From the IMG/VR virus record IMGVR_UViG_3300025000_000276, positions 1 to 34,861 of that record: DNA of 34,861 bases; one strand, written 5' to 3'. Of this stretch, positions 21,473 to 28,780 are shown in pieces (the first letter of the stretch is position 1; the number at the start of each line of letters is the position of its first letter). This stretch comes from a virus. The translations under genes were made by a program, and so were the position numbers. The notes under the pieces were generated by a model. It ran no database searches, was not told the DNA's origin, and saw only the letters and a program-made list of their open reading frames with translations.

Positions 21473-21649
21473 TTAATTATCTCCCGCAAACGGCGTCGAC
21501 CGGAGCTTCGCAATCTCTTCTTTCAAAAAGTAAACCCGGCCATTGAACGCCTTGTGGGGCATGAGTAATTTTTTTTCAATGTAATTGTAAATAGTCTGTC
21601 TCGTAACTGAAAGCATTTCTGCTGCCTCTTCAAACGTAACTTTGTCCAT
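21473..21649 (-). CDS. Excisionase/MerR-type HTH protein (58 aa)
   Basis: The product starts MDKVTFEEAAEMLSVTRQTIYNYI, the layout of the HTH_17 (excisionase family) helix-turn-helix: an AAEML helix, turn, then the recognition helix TRQTIYNYI, ending with the wing (NGRVYFLKEEIAKLR). It is the first gene of the leftward transcript, 26 bp past the -10, and its TAA abuts the nuclease ATG. Small proteins of this type control transcription or excision. AGGAG precedes the start. A lytic/lysogenic switch role is only inferred. Confidence 0.8.
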   Translation of the reverse strand: MDKVTFEEAAEMLSVTRQTIYNYIEKKLLMPHKAFNGRVYFLKEEIAKLRSTPFAGDN

Positions 21650-21674
21650 ATAAAACTCCTTTTTGCGATGAATT

Positions 21675-21704
21675 ACTATACACTATTTTACAAACTTCTG
21701 TCAA
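21675..21704 (-). promoter_or_regulatory. Strong leftward promoter of the control region
   Basis: Minus-strand TTGACA (21699-21704), perfect -35, 18 bp, TATAGT (21675-21680). It differs from the TTGCAA set in its -35 hexamer. It drives the HTH gene, nuclease, initiator and primase-helicase. Confidence 0.75.
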
Positions 21705-21722
21705 CACAATTTTCCCACAAAT

Positions 21723-21752
21723 TTGTTAAAAAACACCAACCTGTGCTAATAT
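21723..21752 (+). promoter_or_regulatory. Rightward promoter of the control region
   Basis: Plus strand TTGTTA (21723-21728), 18 bp, TAATAT (21747-21752), with TGC immediately before the -10 (extended -10). Divergent from the leftward promoter 19 bp away. It drives the packaging operon. Confidence 0.6.
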
Positions 21753-21774
21753 AAAATAACTAACAGGGGGAACC

Positions 21775-22239
21775 ATGGACAAAGAAAAAAAGATTAAATT
21801 GCTTGGAGAAGTTTTCGAGAAAATGAAATCCGGGCACCCGATAACCGGCGACAATGCCGCGTGCAGCGTGATTAGCGAGCCCATAAGCTATATCACGGTT
21901 TACAACTGGCTGCAAGAGTTTCCAGAGTTGCGCGAACAATATCGGGCAATGCGTGAAGAATCGAAGCATACACGCATGAGTAGCGCCGGGCGAATATCGG
22001 TTGCGACTAAGCGCGAAATGCTCAAGCGGGTTATTGCTTACATTGCCGAGGGTTATACGGTCAGAGGCAAGCACAGCGCCGTGCTGAGAGCGTCGAAAGA
22101 GCTGAACATCAAGCCGGTTCACTGGCAGACGGTGCATGTTTGGCTGAGGCGCGATTTTAACGAGCTGAAAGAAAGTTACTTGGCTGCGAAAGAGGCTAGA
22201 AAAAGGCATACTGAGTTGAAAAGGAAGGCAATGGAATGA
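21775..22239 (+). CDS. Duplicated-HTH DNA-binding protein, possible terminase-small-like (154 aa)
   Basis: Two related halves are visible: residues about 15-60 (SGHPITGDNAACSVI...TVYNWLQEFPELREQYRAMR) and about 95-148 (EGYTVRGKHSAVLRASKEL...TVHVWLRRDFNELKESYLAA). Each has a HTH-like helix pair ending YNWL or HVWL and a charged helix. This is the design of terminase small subunits or phage transcription regulators. AGGGGG precedes the ATG. It is the first gene rightward; whether it recognises DNA ends or the control region is open. Confidence 0.65.
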   Translation: MDKEKKIKLLGEVFEKMKSGHPITGDNAACSVISEPISYITVYNWLQEFPELREQYRAMREESKHTRMSSAGRISVATKREMLKRVIAYIAEGYTVRGKHSAVLRASKELNIKPVHWQTVHVWLRRDFNELKESYLAAKEARKRHTELKRKAME

Positions 22240-22439
22240 ATACTAAAAGAATCGAAGAAATACAGAAGCAGACAGCTTACCCCGAAAGCCATAGCGTAAC
22301 CAATGCGCTTTGTCAGGTTTGGCATGAGTGTGAGATTGAGTCTAATGCAATTAAAGAAGAAAACGAAAGACTGAAAAGTATTATAAAAAATGTTTGCAAT
22401 GCAGTTGCAGTAGAAAGCCAAAGTTTACCACTAATCTGA
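22236..22439 (+). CDS. Hypothetical protein (67 aa)
   Basis: Starts MNTKRIEEIQKQTAYPESHS and is mostly helical, with a coiled-coil stretch IESNAIKEENERLKSIIKNV. The ATG overlaps the upstream stop (ATGA). No family recognised. The 140 bp after it hold a weak hairpin (CAACGC/GCGTTG near 22488), a promoter and a palindrome. Confidence 0.55.
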   Translation: MNTKRIEEIQKQTAYPESHSVTNALCQVWHECEIESNAIKEENERLKSIIKNVCNAVAVESQSLPLI

Positions 22440-22511
22440 AAAAGTGGCGTATTTTTGAAAAATTAAAGGTAGCCGCAAACACGCTGACAACGCTGATAGC
22501 AAGGCGTTGTT

Positions 22512-22539
22512 TTGCGTTTCCTGACTTTTGTGGTATGAT
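22512..22539 (+). promoter_or_regulatory. Weak rightward promoter for the terminase genes
   Basis: Plus strand TTGCGT (22512-22517), 16 bp, TATGAT (22534-22539) with TGG just before (extended -10). It lies 44 bp before the terminase small subunit ATG. Confidence 0.5.
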
Positions 22540-22561
22540 TAAGTGTGGTATTTTTACCACA
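22529..22561. repeat. TGTGGTA repeats / palindrome at terminase promoter
   Basis: TGTGGTA occurs at 22529-22535 (overlapping the -10) and again at 22544-22550, where it faces its inverse TACCACA (22555-22561) across TTTT. This forms a 7-bp inverted repeat with an AT loop in the 5' leader, suggesting an operator or RNA hairpin. Confidence 0.5.
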
Positions 22562-22582
22562 ATCTAGTTAGGAGGCGTTATT

Positions 22583-23092
22583 ATGGCTGGAAAGCCGAAG
22601 TCTGGAAAGACAAACGCTGGCGCAAAGAGCAAATATGAAGATAGCTGGCCTGAGATAGCTGAAGGCTATGCTAGACGCGGGTTATCTGATGCTGATATTG
22701 CAAAAAATCTTGGCATTAGTGTTAATACTTTTTATGTTTATCAAAACAAGTATGAGGAATTTTCTAAGGCAATACAGCGCGGGAAGAAGCCTGCTAACTT
22801 GATTGTAGAGAATGCGCTTTATAAACGCTGCCTCGGATTTGTATCGGAAGAGGTTAAAGAGCGCGTTTTTGATGACGATCAAGGCAAGCCGCGCACCGAA
22901 ATAACCACTACGCGCAAAGAAATCATACCCGATATAAACGCGATTCGTTTTTGGCTCACCAACAGAGAACCTGAATTATGGAAAAATTTCAGAGAAGAAA
23001 TTGCAAGCGGTGATAATGCCGATGAAAAGATAAAAGAACAGCTTGAAAGCTATTTCAAGGCGTTGTTAAATAAGCAGAAAGATGCTGAATAA
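22583..23092 (+). CDS. Terminase small subunit (169 aa)
   Basis: Residues 33-60 (GLSDADIAKNLGISVNTFYVYQ) form a HTH domain, followed by KYEEFSKAIQRGKKPANLI (a linker typical of this group) and a C-terminal block DINAIRFWLTNREPELWKNF. This is the layout of phage terminase small subunits, which bind packaging sites and recruit the large subunit. It lies directly before the large subunit gene. GGAGG precedes the ATG. Confidence 0.85.
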   Translation: MAGKPKSGKTNAGAKSKYEDSWPEIAEGYARRGLSDADIAKNLGISVNTFYVYQNKYEEFSKAIQRGKKPANLIVENALYKRCLGFVSEEVKERVFDDDQGKPRTEITTTRKEIIPDINAIRFWLTNREPELWKNFREEIASGDNADEKIKEQLESYFKALLNKQKDAE

Positions 23093-23191
23093 TTGTGATT
23101 AAGTTGCTGGCTAGGGTAGCTCCCGAAAAACCGAACCTGAACGGCCTGCCAGTGATTTTCTCTTTTCAGGAATACAATCAGGAGTATTTTT

Positions 23192-25663
23192 ATGAAAAAT
23201 GTTTTGAGTGAAGCATGGCGCAAGCGATTATTTCCCCTTATCGACAACCCCGAAGGGCTGAGATTTTCTTTATCAAACAAAAGATTTGAGGTTGTTGTTG
23301 CGGGTCGCAGATGTCTTGAGGCTGGAACTATGGTTGCAACTCCGTGCGGGCCGGTTCCTATTGAACAAATTCGCCCCGGTGATATCGTTTTTGGTTATAA
23401 TGCTGACGGCGGTATTTCAAAAACTGCCGTAATTAACTTCTTTAACAATGGCATTCAAGCGGTATACCCTTTTTTCTCAAGCAACAAAAAAATAGTTGCT
23501 GCTACTGAATTGCATAAATTTTGGGCTTGCAATGAATCTTTTTTTGATAGCAGAAAGCAAAGTATTAAATATAAAGAATCATGCCAGTATAAAAAAAGAC
23601 CAGTCGGCCAATTATCAAAAAGATACCGCGTAAAAAAAGAATATTTGTTTGATTTTTTTGAGGGAGGCAAAAAGCACGTTAAAAATGCTTATTCTCTTGG
23701 CGCTTTTATTGGCAACGGATGTTGCTTGCAAGGCAGTATTACAACCGGCGCTCAAACAAAATATTTATATATTTCAGACGAAGATGGCATCGTAGCTCAT
23801 GCCGTAGCAAAAGAAATGGGTGGTTATGCTGAAAAACAGCACGAATCTAATTATACTTGGAAAATTTGTGGCGTTGAAAATGTTTTAGATGCAATTCCCT
23901 TTTATCGCGAATGGTGTTGTATGCGGTATGCGCATGAAAAAATAGCCGATTGGAACGAAATAGACACGTGGAATAAAGATTCTGCAATGGCTTTTCTTGC
24001 GGGCGTATTTGATACAGATGGCAGCGTTTTTTACAAAAACAAAGAACAAGTAGAGGCGGTTATTCAGATAGGGATGCAGGCCAAATCTGTTGTGGAAGTG
24101 TGCCAAAAAATCATATATAAATACTTTCAGGAAGATTTAACTATTTTTGAAGATTCCCGAGAAAAATACAAAAATGGCAATGTTTTTTTTGTAAAAACAT
24201 CTTCTAATCTTTTATCAAAGCGGCTATACTTGGCATTATTACCATATTTAAAAAAAAGAAACAATTTTAATCTTGAACACTTAGAATTAAGAAACATTTT
24301 GCCCGATAGGATTGGAATGAAGAAAGGCGAGCCGTATTTGGCCGCCACTTATGATATTACTGTTGATAACGACACAAACCTTTATGTATTGCATAATTGT
24401 GGCCTCGTAACAAGCAATTCGGGCAAAACCGAAAGAGCCAAAAGAAAGTTTATACAACGCATTCTAGCAGGTTCAAAACACCCTCGACCTCGCTATGTTG
24501 CGGCGGCTCCAACGATTGAGCAATCCCGCCGAATATTTCTTCAAGATATTTGCGATATGTTGCCGTCGTTTCTTATCAGTAAAATAAATAAAAGCACGTC
24601 ATCTATTTTACTCACAACTGGCGCTGAAATTCTGATTGCAGGGCTTGATAATCCCGCAAGGGCAGAAGGTTCGCCGATTGATGGTATGATTATTGACGAA
24701 ACAGATGATTTAAAGCCCCGCGTTCTTGAAGAACACATTTACCCGTGTTTTACCGATAGACAAGCGTTTTGCATGTTTTTGGGCGTGCCTAACGGGTTAA
24801 AATTGCTTTATGAGTTAAGCAAGAATGCGTTAATTGAGCCGAAAGAATGGGATTTTTTTACATGGCCTTCAAGCGAAGTTTTGCCCGCCGCTGAATTAGA
24901 GAGATTTCGCAGGATTTACGATGAGAACACTTTCAATCAGGAATTTAACGCCAGCTTTGTTACGTTTTCCGGGCGCGTTGCCTATGATTTTGGCCGCGCC
25001 AATTACAAGCACGAATTAGTGCATTATCTCAACAAGCCGCTTGAAATCTGCTGGGATTTTAATAACAGCCCTGGCATAGCCGCAATCGTGCAAGAACAAG
25101 TAATGCCCGGTCAATACGAGCTTTTCAACACTGGCTCAGAGATTATAAAATCACAAGTTATCGGCTCAGGCGTAATCGGTGAAGTGTGGATACCGCGCCA
25201 CTCTAATACGATTCTGGTTTGCAGAAAGATTTATGAGGACTGGAAACATCACAAAGGCGAAATTATCTTTTACGGCGACCCGGCAGGCGGTCAGCAAAAA
25301 TCCTCTGGCATTGCTGGCTCAGACTGGGATTTGGTGCAGAATTTCTTCAAGCAAACTGAATGGGCTAACCGAATTTCTTATGATATACCACGCGCTCACC
25401 CTTCGGTCAGATCGCGAATTAACGCGATGAATTGCAGAATTAAGTCGATTGATGGTATAATACGTTTTATGGTTGACCCTGTCGCCGCGCCGCATGTTGT
25501 TGAAGATTTCGAGCGGTTAACGGTGCTTGAAGGCTCAAACGGCGAAATTGACAAGAAAAGCAACAAGGCAATCGGGCATTTGTTCGACGCGGTATCATAT
25601 CGTGAAGCGCAGAAATACCCGGTTGATGACGAAAACAGAATTATTAAAGTTTGTGATTTCTAG
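23192..25663 (+). CDS. Terminase large subunit interrupted by an intein (823 aa precursor)
   Basis: Removing residues 41-409 joins VVVAGRR to SGKTERAKRK and restores a Walker A (AGRRSGKT). The mature 454-residue protein has Walker B DGMIIDETDD, the nuclease domain with ICWDFNNSPG, IIFYGDPAGG and a final IGHLFDAVSYREA. It powers and cuts DNA during packaging. The intein is needed to splice out before activity, and its insertion at the ATP loop would silence the ATPase until splicing. AGGAG precedes the ATG; it is followed after 8 bp by the portal gene. Confidence 0.9.
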   Translation: MKNVLSEAWRKRLFPLIDNPEGLRFSLSNKRFEVVVAGRRCLEAGTMVATPCGPVPIEQIRPGDIVFGYNADGGISKTAVINFFNNGIQAVYPFFSSNKKIVAATELHKFWACNESFFDSRKQSIKYKESCQYKKRPVGQLSKRYRVKKEYLFDFFEGGKKHVKNAYSLGAFIGNGCCLQGSITTGAQTKYLYISDEDGIVAHAVAKEMGGYAEKQHESNYTWKICGVENVLDAIPFYREWCCMRYAHEKIADWNEIDTWNKDSAMAFLAGVFDTDGSVFYKNKEQVEAVIQIGMQAKSVVEVCQKIIYKYFQEDLTIFEDSREKYKNGNVFFVKTSSNLLSKRLYLALLPYLKKRNNFNLEHLELRNILPDRIGMKKGEPYLAATYDITVDNDTNLYVLHNCGLVTSNSGKTERAKRKFIQRILAGSKHPRPRYVAAAPTIEQSRRIFLQDICDMLPSFLISKINKSTSSILLTTGAEILIAGLDNPARAEGSPIDGMIIDETDDLKPRVLEEHIYPCFTDRQAFCMFLGVPNGLKLLYELSKNALIEPKEWDFFTWPSSEVLPAAELERFRRIYDENTFNQEFNASFVTFSGRVAYDFGRANYKHELVHYLNKPLEICWDFNNSPGIAAIVQEQVMPGQYELFNTGSEIIKSQVIGSGVIGEVWIPRHSNTILVCRKIYEDWKHHKGEIIFYGDPAGGQQKSSGIAGSDWDLVQNFFKQTEWANRISYDIPRAHPSVRSRINAMNCRIKSIDGIIRFMVDPVAAPHVVEDFERLTVLEGSNGEIDKKSNKAIGHLFDAVSYREAQKYPVDDENRIIKVCDF
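23312..24418 (+). other. Intein with DOD (LAGLIDADG) homing endonuclease domain
   Basis: Protein segment of 369 residues: splicing block A CLEAGTMVATPCGPVPIEQI with Cys1, block B with TELHKF (Thr65, His68), block F YDITVDNDTNLYV, and block G ending LVTSN with Ser +1. The endonuclease motifs are LGAFIGNG (129-136) and LAGVFDTDG (229-237). In the first, the catalytic Asp of the usual GDG is Asn. The penultimate residue is Ser in place of the usual His. The segment is more AT-rich than its flanks by eye. A decoy HN-C (361-363) lies just before the true junction. Confidence 0.85.
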
Positions 25664-25671
25664 GAGTAAAT

Positions 25672-27123
25672 ATGTTTGAAACGCTACCGACAACGATTAC
25701 AAGCGCAAAAGGCCCGGCTCACAAGCGGCAGGAATTGGAATGGCAGATGATTAACGCGCTGCTTGGCGGCAGTGGTTCAATGCGTGCGTGGGGTAATGTT
25801 TATTTACCCGCGCTCGACAATGAAAATGCAGTAAGATATAAAAAACGCCTGTCAAAGGCCGTGCTTGCACCGTTCTTTAAGCGTGCTGTTGGCTTCTCGG
25901 CTGGCAAGGCGTTCTTTCGCCCGATAACCGTGAGAGCCGTTAAAGAGAAAACCGCAATCAGCGACAAGATGCAGGCCGTTCTTAATGATGCAAACCGCAA
26001 GAGTGATTCGCTAAACAAGTTTGCCGCGTCTGCGTTCAAAGACGGGATTGCAAAGGGTCTTGGTTATATTTACGTTGAGGCTGATGCTTACAGCCCGGAA
26101 AGCATCAAAACAGAAGCTGACTTTAAAGCCGCGAACATCAGGCCGTATCTGCTTTATTTGCCCGCCGAAGATGTGTTGGACGCGGATATTGACGAAAACG
26201 GCAATATCATTTACGCCAAAATCATCGAAAAATTTACCCGCTTCAACAACGAAACAAAAGCAACCGAAGAAGCGACCAGAATCAGGCTTGTTACCCCGAA
26301 ATGGATAGGCGTCTACAATCAAGAAAAGGCCGTTTCTACCGCGTTAAACAAGCGAACGGGCACATTCACCTATTACATGACCGAAGAGCCCATGGTCAAC
26401 GCGCTAGGCAAGGTGCCGCTTGTGCCGTTTTACGCCGGCGAAAAGAAAACAGAATTTGAAGCGCCGAGCCCGTTTCTCGACCTTGCTTACACTAATGTGC
26501 AGTATTACCAAGACGAAAGCACCCACGAAATGGCGATTTCAACCGCTGAATTTCCTATTCTTGTCGGCAAGGGCAAAGGCACTGATGTTGATATAGGCCC
26601 GCATAAGATTGTTATCGTGCCTGCCGATGGTGATTTGCGATACGTTGAACACTCAGGCGCGGCTCTTGAGGCTGGCAGAAGGAACCTTGAAGAGCTGCGC
26701 ATTAAAGCGGCTTATTGTGGCTTGAAAGCGCTTGCTTCTGATTCTTCTGGCGGCGGCGGTAAAACAAAAACTGCATCTGAGGCTGAAATGGATTACATCG
26801 ACGCTAACTCAGATTTGAAAGTTGCTGCTGATTCCTTCGCGGACGCGCTTAATATGGCGCTTTGGTATGTTCAGCGGTATCTCGGTGAAGTGCAAGACGG
26901 CGAACAATCAAAATACATGGCAAAAATGAATGGTATGTTTGCTGTTACTGCCTCTGACGTGCAGGAAATTGGTTATCTGATGCAACTCAAAGATGCTGGA
27001 CAAATGCGCGTTGAGACGTTTTATCACGAATTGAAGCGGCGAGGCACAGTATCAGATGATTTTGATATTGCTTCTGAGTCTGCGTTTGCGGCTGAAAATG
27101 CTGATAATCCAGAGGGTGTGTAA
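25672..27123 (+). CDS. Portal protein (483 aa), DUF4055-like
   Basis: The N-terminal region has WQMINALLGGSGSMRAWGN and LPALDNENAVRYKKRLSKAV followed by RAVGFSAGKAFFRPI, the pattern of DUF4055-type portals. A central ARIRLVTPKWIGVYNQE-type segment and a long C-terminal helical part with a Gly-rich run (SSGGGGKTKTASEAEMDYID) follow. Position between terminase and a Mu F-like protein fits. The portal forms the ring through which DNA enters the head. ATG 25672 has AGGAG. Confidence 0.8.
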   Translation: MFETLPTTITSAKGPAHKRQELEWQMINALLGGSGSMRAWGNVYLPALDNENAVRYKKRLSKAVLAPFFKRAVGFSAGKAFFRPITVRAVKEKTAISDKMQAVLNDANRKSDSLNKFAASAFKDGIAKGLGYIYVEADAYSPESIKTEADFKAANIRPYLLYLPAEDVLDADIDENGNIIYAKIIEKFTRFNNETKATEEATRIRLVTPKWIGVYNQEKAVSTALNKRTGTFTYYMTEEPMVNALGKVPLVPFYAGEKKTEFEAPSPFLDLAYTNVQYYQDESTHEMAISTAEFPILVGKGKGTDVDIGPHKIVIVPADGDLRYVEHSGAALEAGRRNLEELRIKAAYCGLKALASDSSGGGGKTKTASEAEMDYIDANSDLKVAADSFADALNMALWYVQRYLGEVQDGEQSKYMAKMNGMFAVTASDVQEIGYLMQLKDAGQMRVETFYHELKRRGTVSDDFDIASESAFAAENADNPEGV

Positions 27124-28307
27124 TGTCTAAAATTGAGGAAGCTTTACAAGATATCTACATCGCAAGAGCCTTCGACCTAGAAAAGGTCAAGAACGCCAGC
27201 GCTAAGAAGATTTCAAAGATTCTTGATGACCTAGTCCGCGAGATAACCCGCGAAGTCGAAGATATTAACCCGCTCGGCGTGAAGCGAACAGCGTATCAGC
27301 AAGAACGCCTTAACAAGCTATTTAACATGGCTGACAAGACGATTAAGAGCCAATATAAAGAGATTTACGGCGGCGTTGTTGGTGAGCTAATAACGCTTGC
27401 AGAGGTTGAGGCTATGTTTGCCGCAAAGGCAGTTAACAGCGTTTTGCAGGTTAATCTTGTTGATTATGCGCTTTCGCGTGAGGTATTGGAGTCGCTTGCG
27501 AAAGATACGCTGATTCAAGGGGCGCCGTCAGAAGTCTGGTGGTCAAAGCAAGCATCATCATTGCAAGAAGAATTTAAGCGCGTTATGCGTGTTTCTGTTG
27601 CGCGCGGTGAAACTTTGGGGCAGATGACTGCAAGGCTTAAAGGCACACAAGACATAACCAAGTTGGGCGTTAGAGGCAAGATTCCGGGCGTTACTGATGA
27701 AATGTTGAGAGCGGCACTTGGCGAGCCAGGAATGGCTAAGAAAGCTGCAAGAAATGCAAAGGCGCTTGTGAAAAGCAGCTATCAGGCCGTTATGAGCGAA
27801 GCGCGTATAGAAGTTTATAAGCAGAATGAGGATGTAGTCAGGGGCGTGGTCTTTACGGCCGTTTTAGACAATCGCACAACCGTTATCTGCCGAGCTTACG
27901 ACGGCAGTAAATTTGATAATGACGGCAAACCAATACTGGGCACAAAATTACCATTTAAAAGCCCGCCGCAAAACACGCATTGGGGGTGTCGGTCGGTTCT
28001 CGTTCCCCTCATGCGGAGCCTCGACGATATTCTTGGATTGCCTGGGGGTGACGATATGCCCGAAGGAACGCGCTCGGCCTTCTCTGAAACAGGTATGCGC
28101 GGCCAGATTGCAGGCTCAACTAATTTTGACGGCTTTATGAGAAGCATGTCGAAAGCAGAAGGCTCGAAAATCATTGGTAAAAAGCGATACGAGCTTTGGG
28201 ATTCAGGCAAGATCACGCTGCAAGATATGCTTAATTCCGAGGGCAACGTAATGAGCTTGAAAGCCCTGCAAGAAAAGACTGAAAAGGGTTTATTTTGGGC
28301 TGATTAA
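27123..28307 (+). CDS. Mu F-like minor head protein (394 aa)
   Basis: The C-terminal half has DNRTTVICRAYDGSKF and FKSPPQNTHWGCRSVLVPL, the D-x-R-T...C...PP-x-H-x-x-C-R signature of the phage Mu gpF-like head morphogenesis family. The N-terminal half is helical (KNASAKKISKILDDLVREIT). It often follows the portal and may be ejected or aid head assembly. TAATG joins it to the portal gene. No major capsid gene follows it in this window. Confidence 0.85.
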   Translation: MSKIEEALQDIYIARAFDLEKVKNASAKKISKILDDLVREITREVEDINPLGVKRTAYQQERLNKLFNMADKTIKSQYKEIYGGVVGELITLAEVEAMFAAKAVNSVLQVNLVDYALSREVLESLAKDTLIQGAPSEVWWSKQASSLQEEFKRVMRVSVARGETLGQMTARLKGTQDITKLGVRGKIPGVTDEMLRAALGEPGMAKKAARNAKALVKSSYQAVMSEARIEVYKQNEDVVRGVVFTAVLDNRTTVICRAYDGSKFDNDGKPILGTKLPFKSPPQNTHWGCRSVLVPLMRSLDDILGLPGGDDMPEGTRSAFSETGMRGQIAGSTNFDGFMRSMSKAEGSKIIGKKRYELWDSGKITLQDMLNSEGNVMSLKALQEKTEKGLFWAD

Positions 28308-28312
28308 ATTTG

Positions 28313-28340
28313 CTTTACTTTTGATGGATTTTGTTATAAA
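28313..28340 (+). promoter_or_regulatory. Weak rightward promoter
   Basis: CTTTAC (28313-28318), 16 bp, TATAAA (28335-28340), in the 65-bp gap before the gene at 28373. Similar to the element at 28717, but the -35 is weak. Confidence 0.35.
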
Positions 28341-28372
28341 ATAAACTAACGAAATTCATAGGAGGTTTGAAG

Positions 28373-28693
28373 ATGGCTACAATTAGAGGATGGCTTAACG
28401 ACAGTGGTTTTAACTGGGAAAAAGGCGTTATTGTTCATCAGCCCACCGAATCCAGCTGCCCGGGATGGGGCTCGCCGATATCTGCTGAAATTGTCGGAAT
28501 TAACGACAGGGTGCTTGACCATGATTTTCACACTGGATTCGGTGGCCCAGAATGCCCGCGCTTTGTCGCAGAAGATGACATGGCGTTTTACTTTCCATGC
28601 CAGTATGACGGCGCAACTAGCGTTGAAAAGTTGCTTAAAAATATCGAGAGCTATCTTGATGTAAGCAATCCAACTCCATATCCCGGCGGCTGA
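28373..28693 (+). CDS. Hypothetical protein (106 aa), own promoter
   Basis: ATG 28373 has AGGAGG with 7 nt spacing, stronger than the in-frame TTG at 28367. The product (MATIRGWLND...) is acidic, with clusters such as CPGWGSPISAEIVGINDRVL, His/Asp-rich DHDFHTGFGGPEC and ends NPTPYPGG. Not a known capsid or decoration protein as far as I can tell. Confidence 0.6.
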   Translation: MATIRGWLNDSGFNWEKGVIVHQPTESSCPGWGSPISAEIVGINDRVLDHDFHTGFGGPECPRFVAEDDMAFYFPCQYDGATSVEKLLKNIESYLDVSNPTPYPGG

Positions 28694-28716
28694 TTGATTT
28701 TGTGATAAAGTTTTTC

Positions 28717-28745
28717 TTTACAAGTGCAATCTTTTGTGTTTTAAT
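28717..28745 (+). promoter_or_regulatory. Rightward promoter before the repeat protein
   Basis: TTTACA (28717-28722), 17 bp, TTTAAT (28740-28745), 35 bp before the ATG at 28781. Confidence 0.55.
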
Positions 28746-28780
28746 GAAAACAAGTTCAAATTTAAACAAAAGAGGTGTTT

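Noticed and set aside
22487-22508. CAACGC/GCGTTG hairpin as a terminator
   Set aside because: The stem is weak with a 10-nt loop and only four T follow, so I did not call a terminator.
23095-23211. 38-codon GTG frame between terminase small and large subunit
   Set aside because: No ribosome site and 20-bp overlap with the large subunit start; the reading looks protein-like but is not supported.
24392-24400. HN-C as the intein C-terminal splice site
   Set aside because: Splicing there would leave CGLVTSN between GRR and SGKT and destroy the Walker A; the later N-S junction restores it and fits the block F to G spacing.
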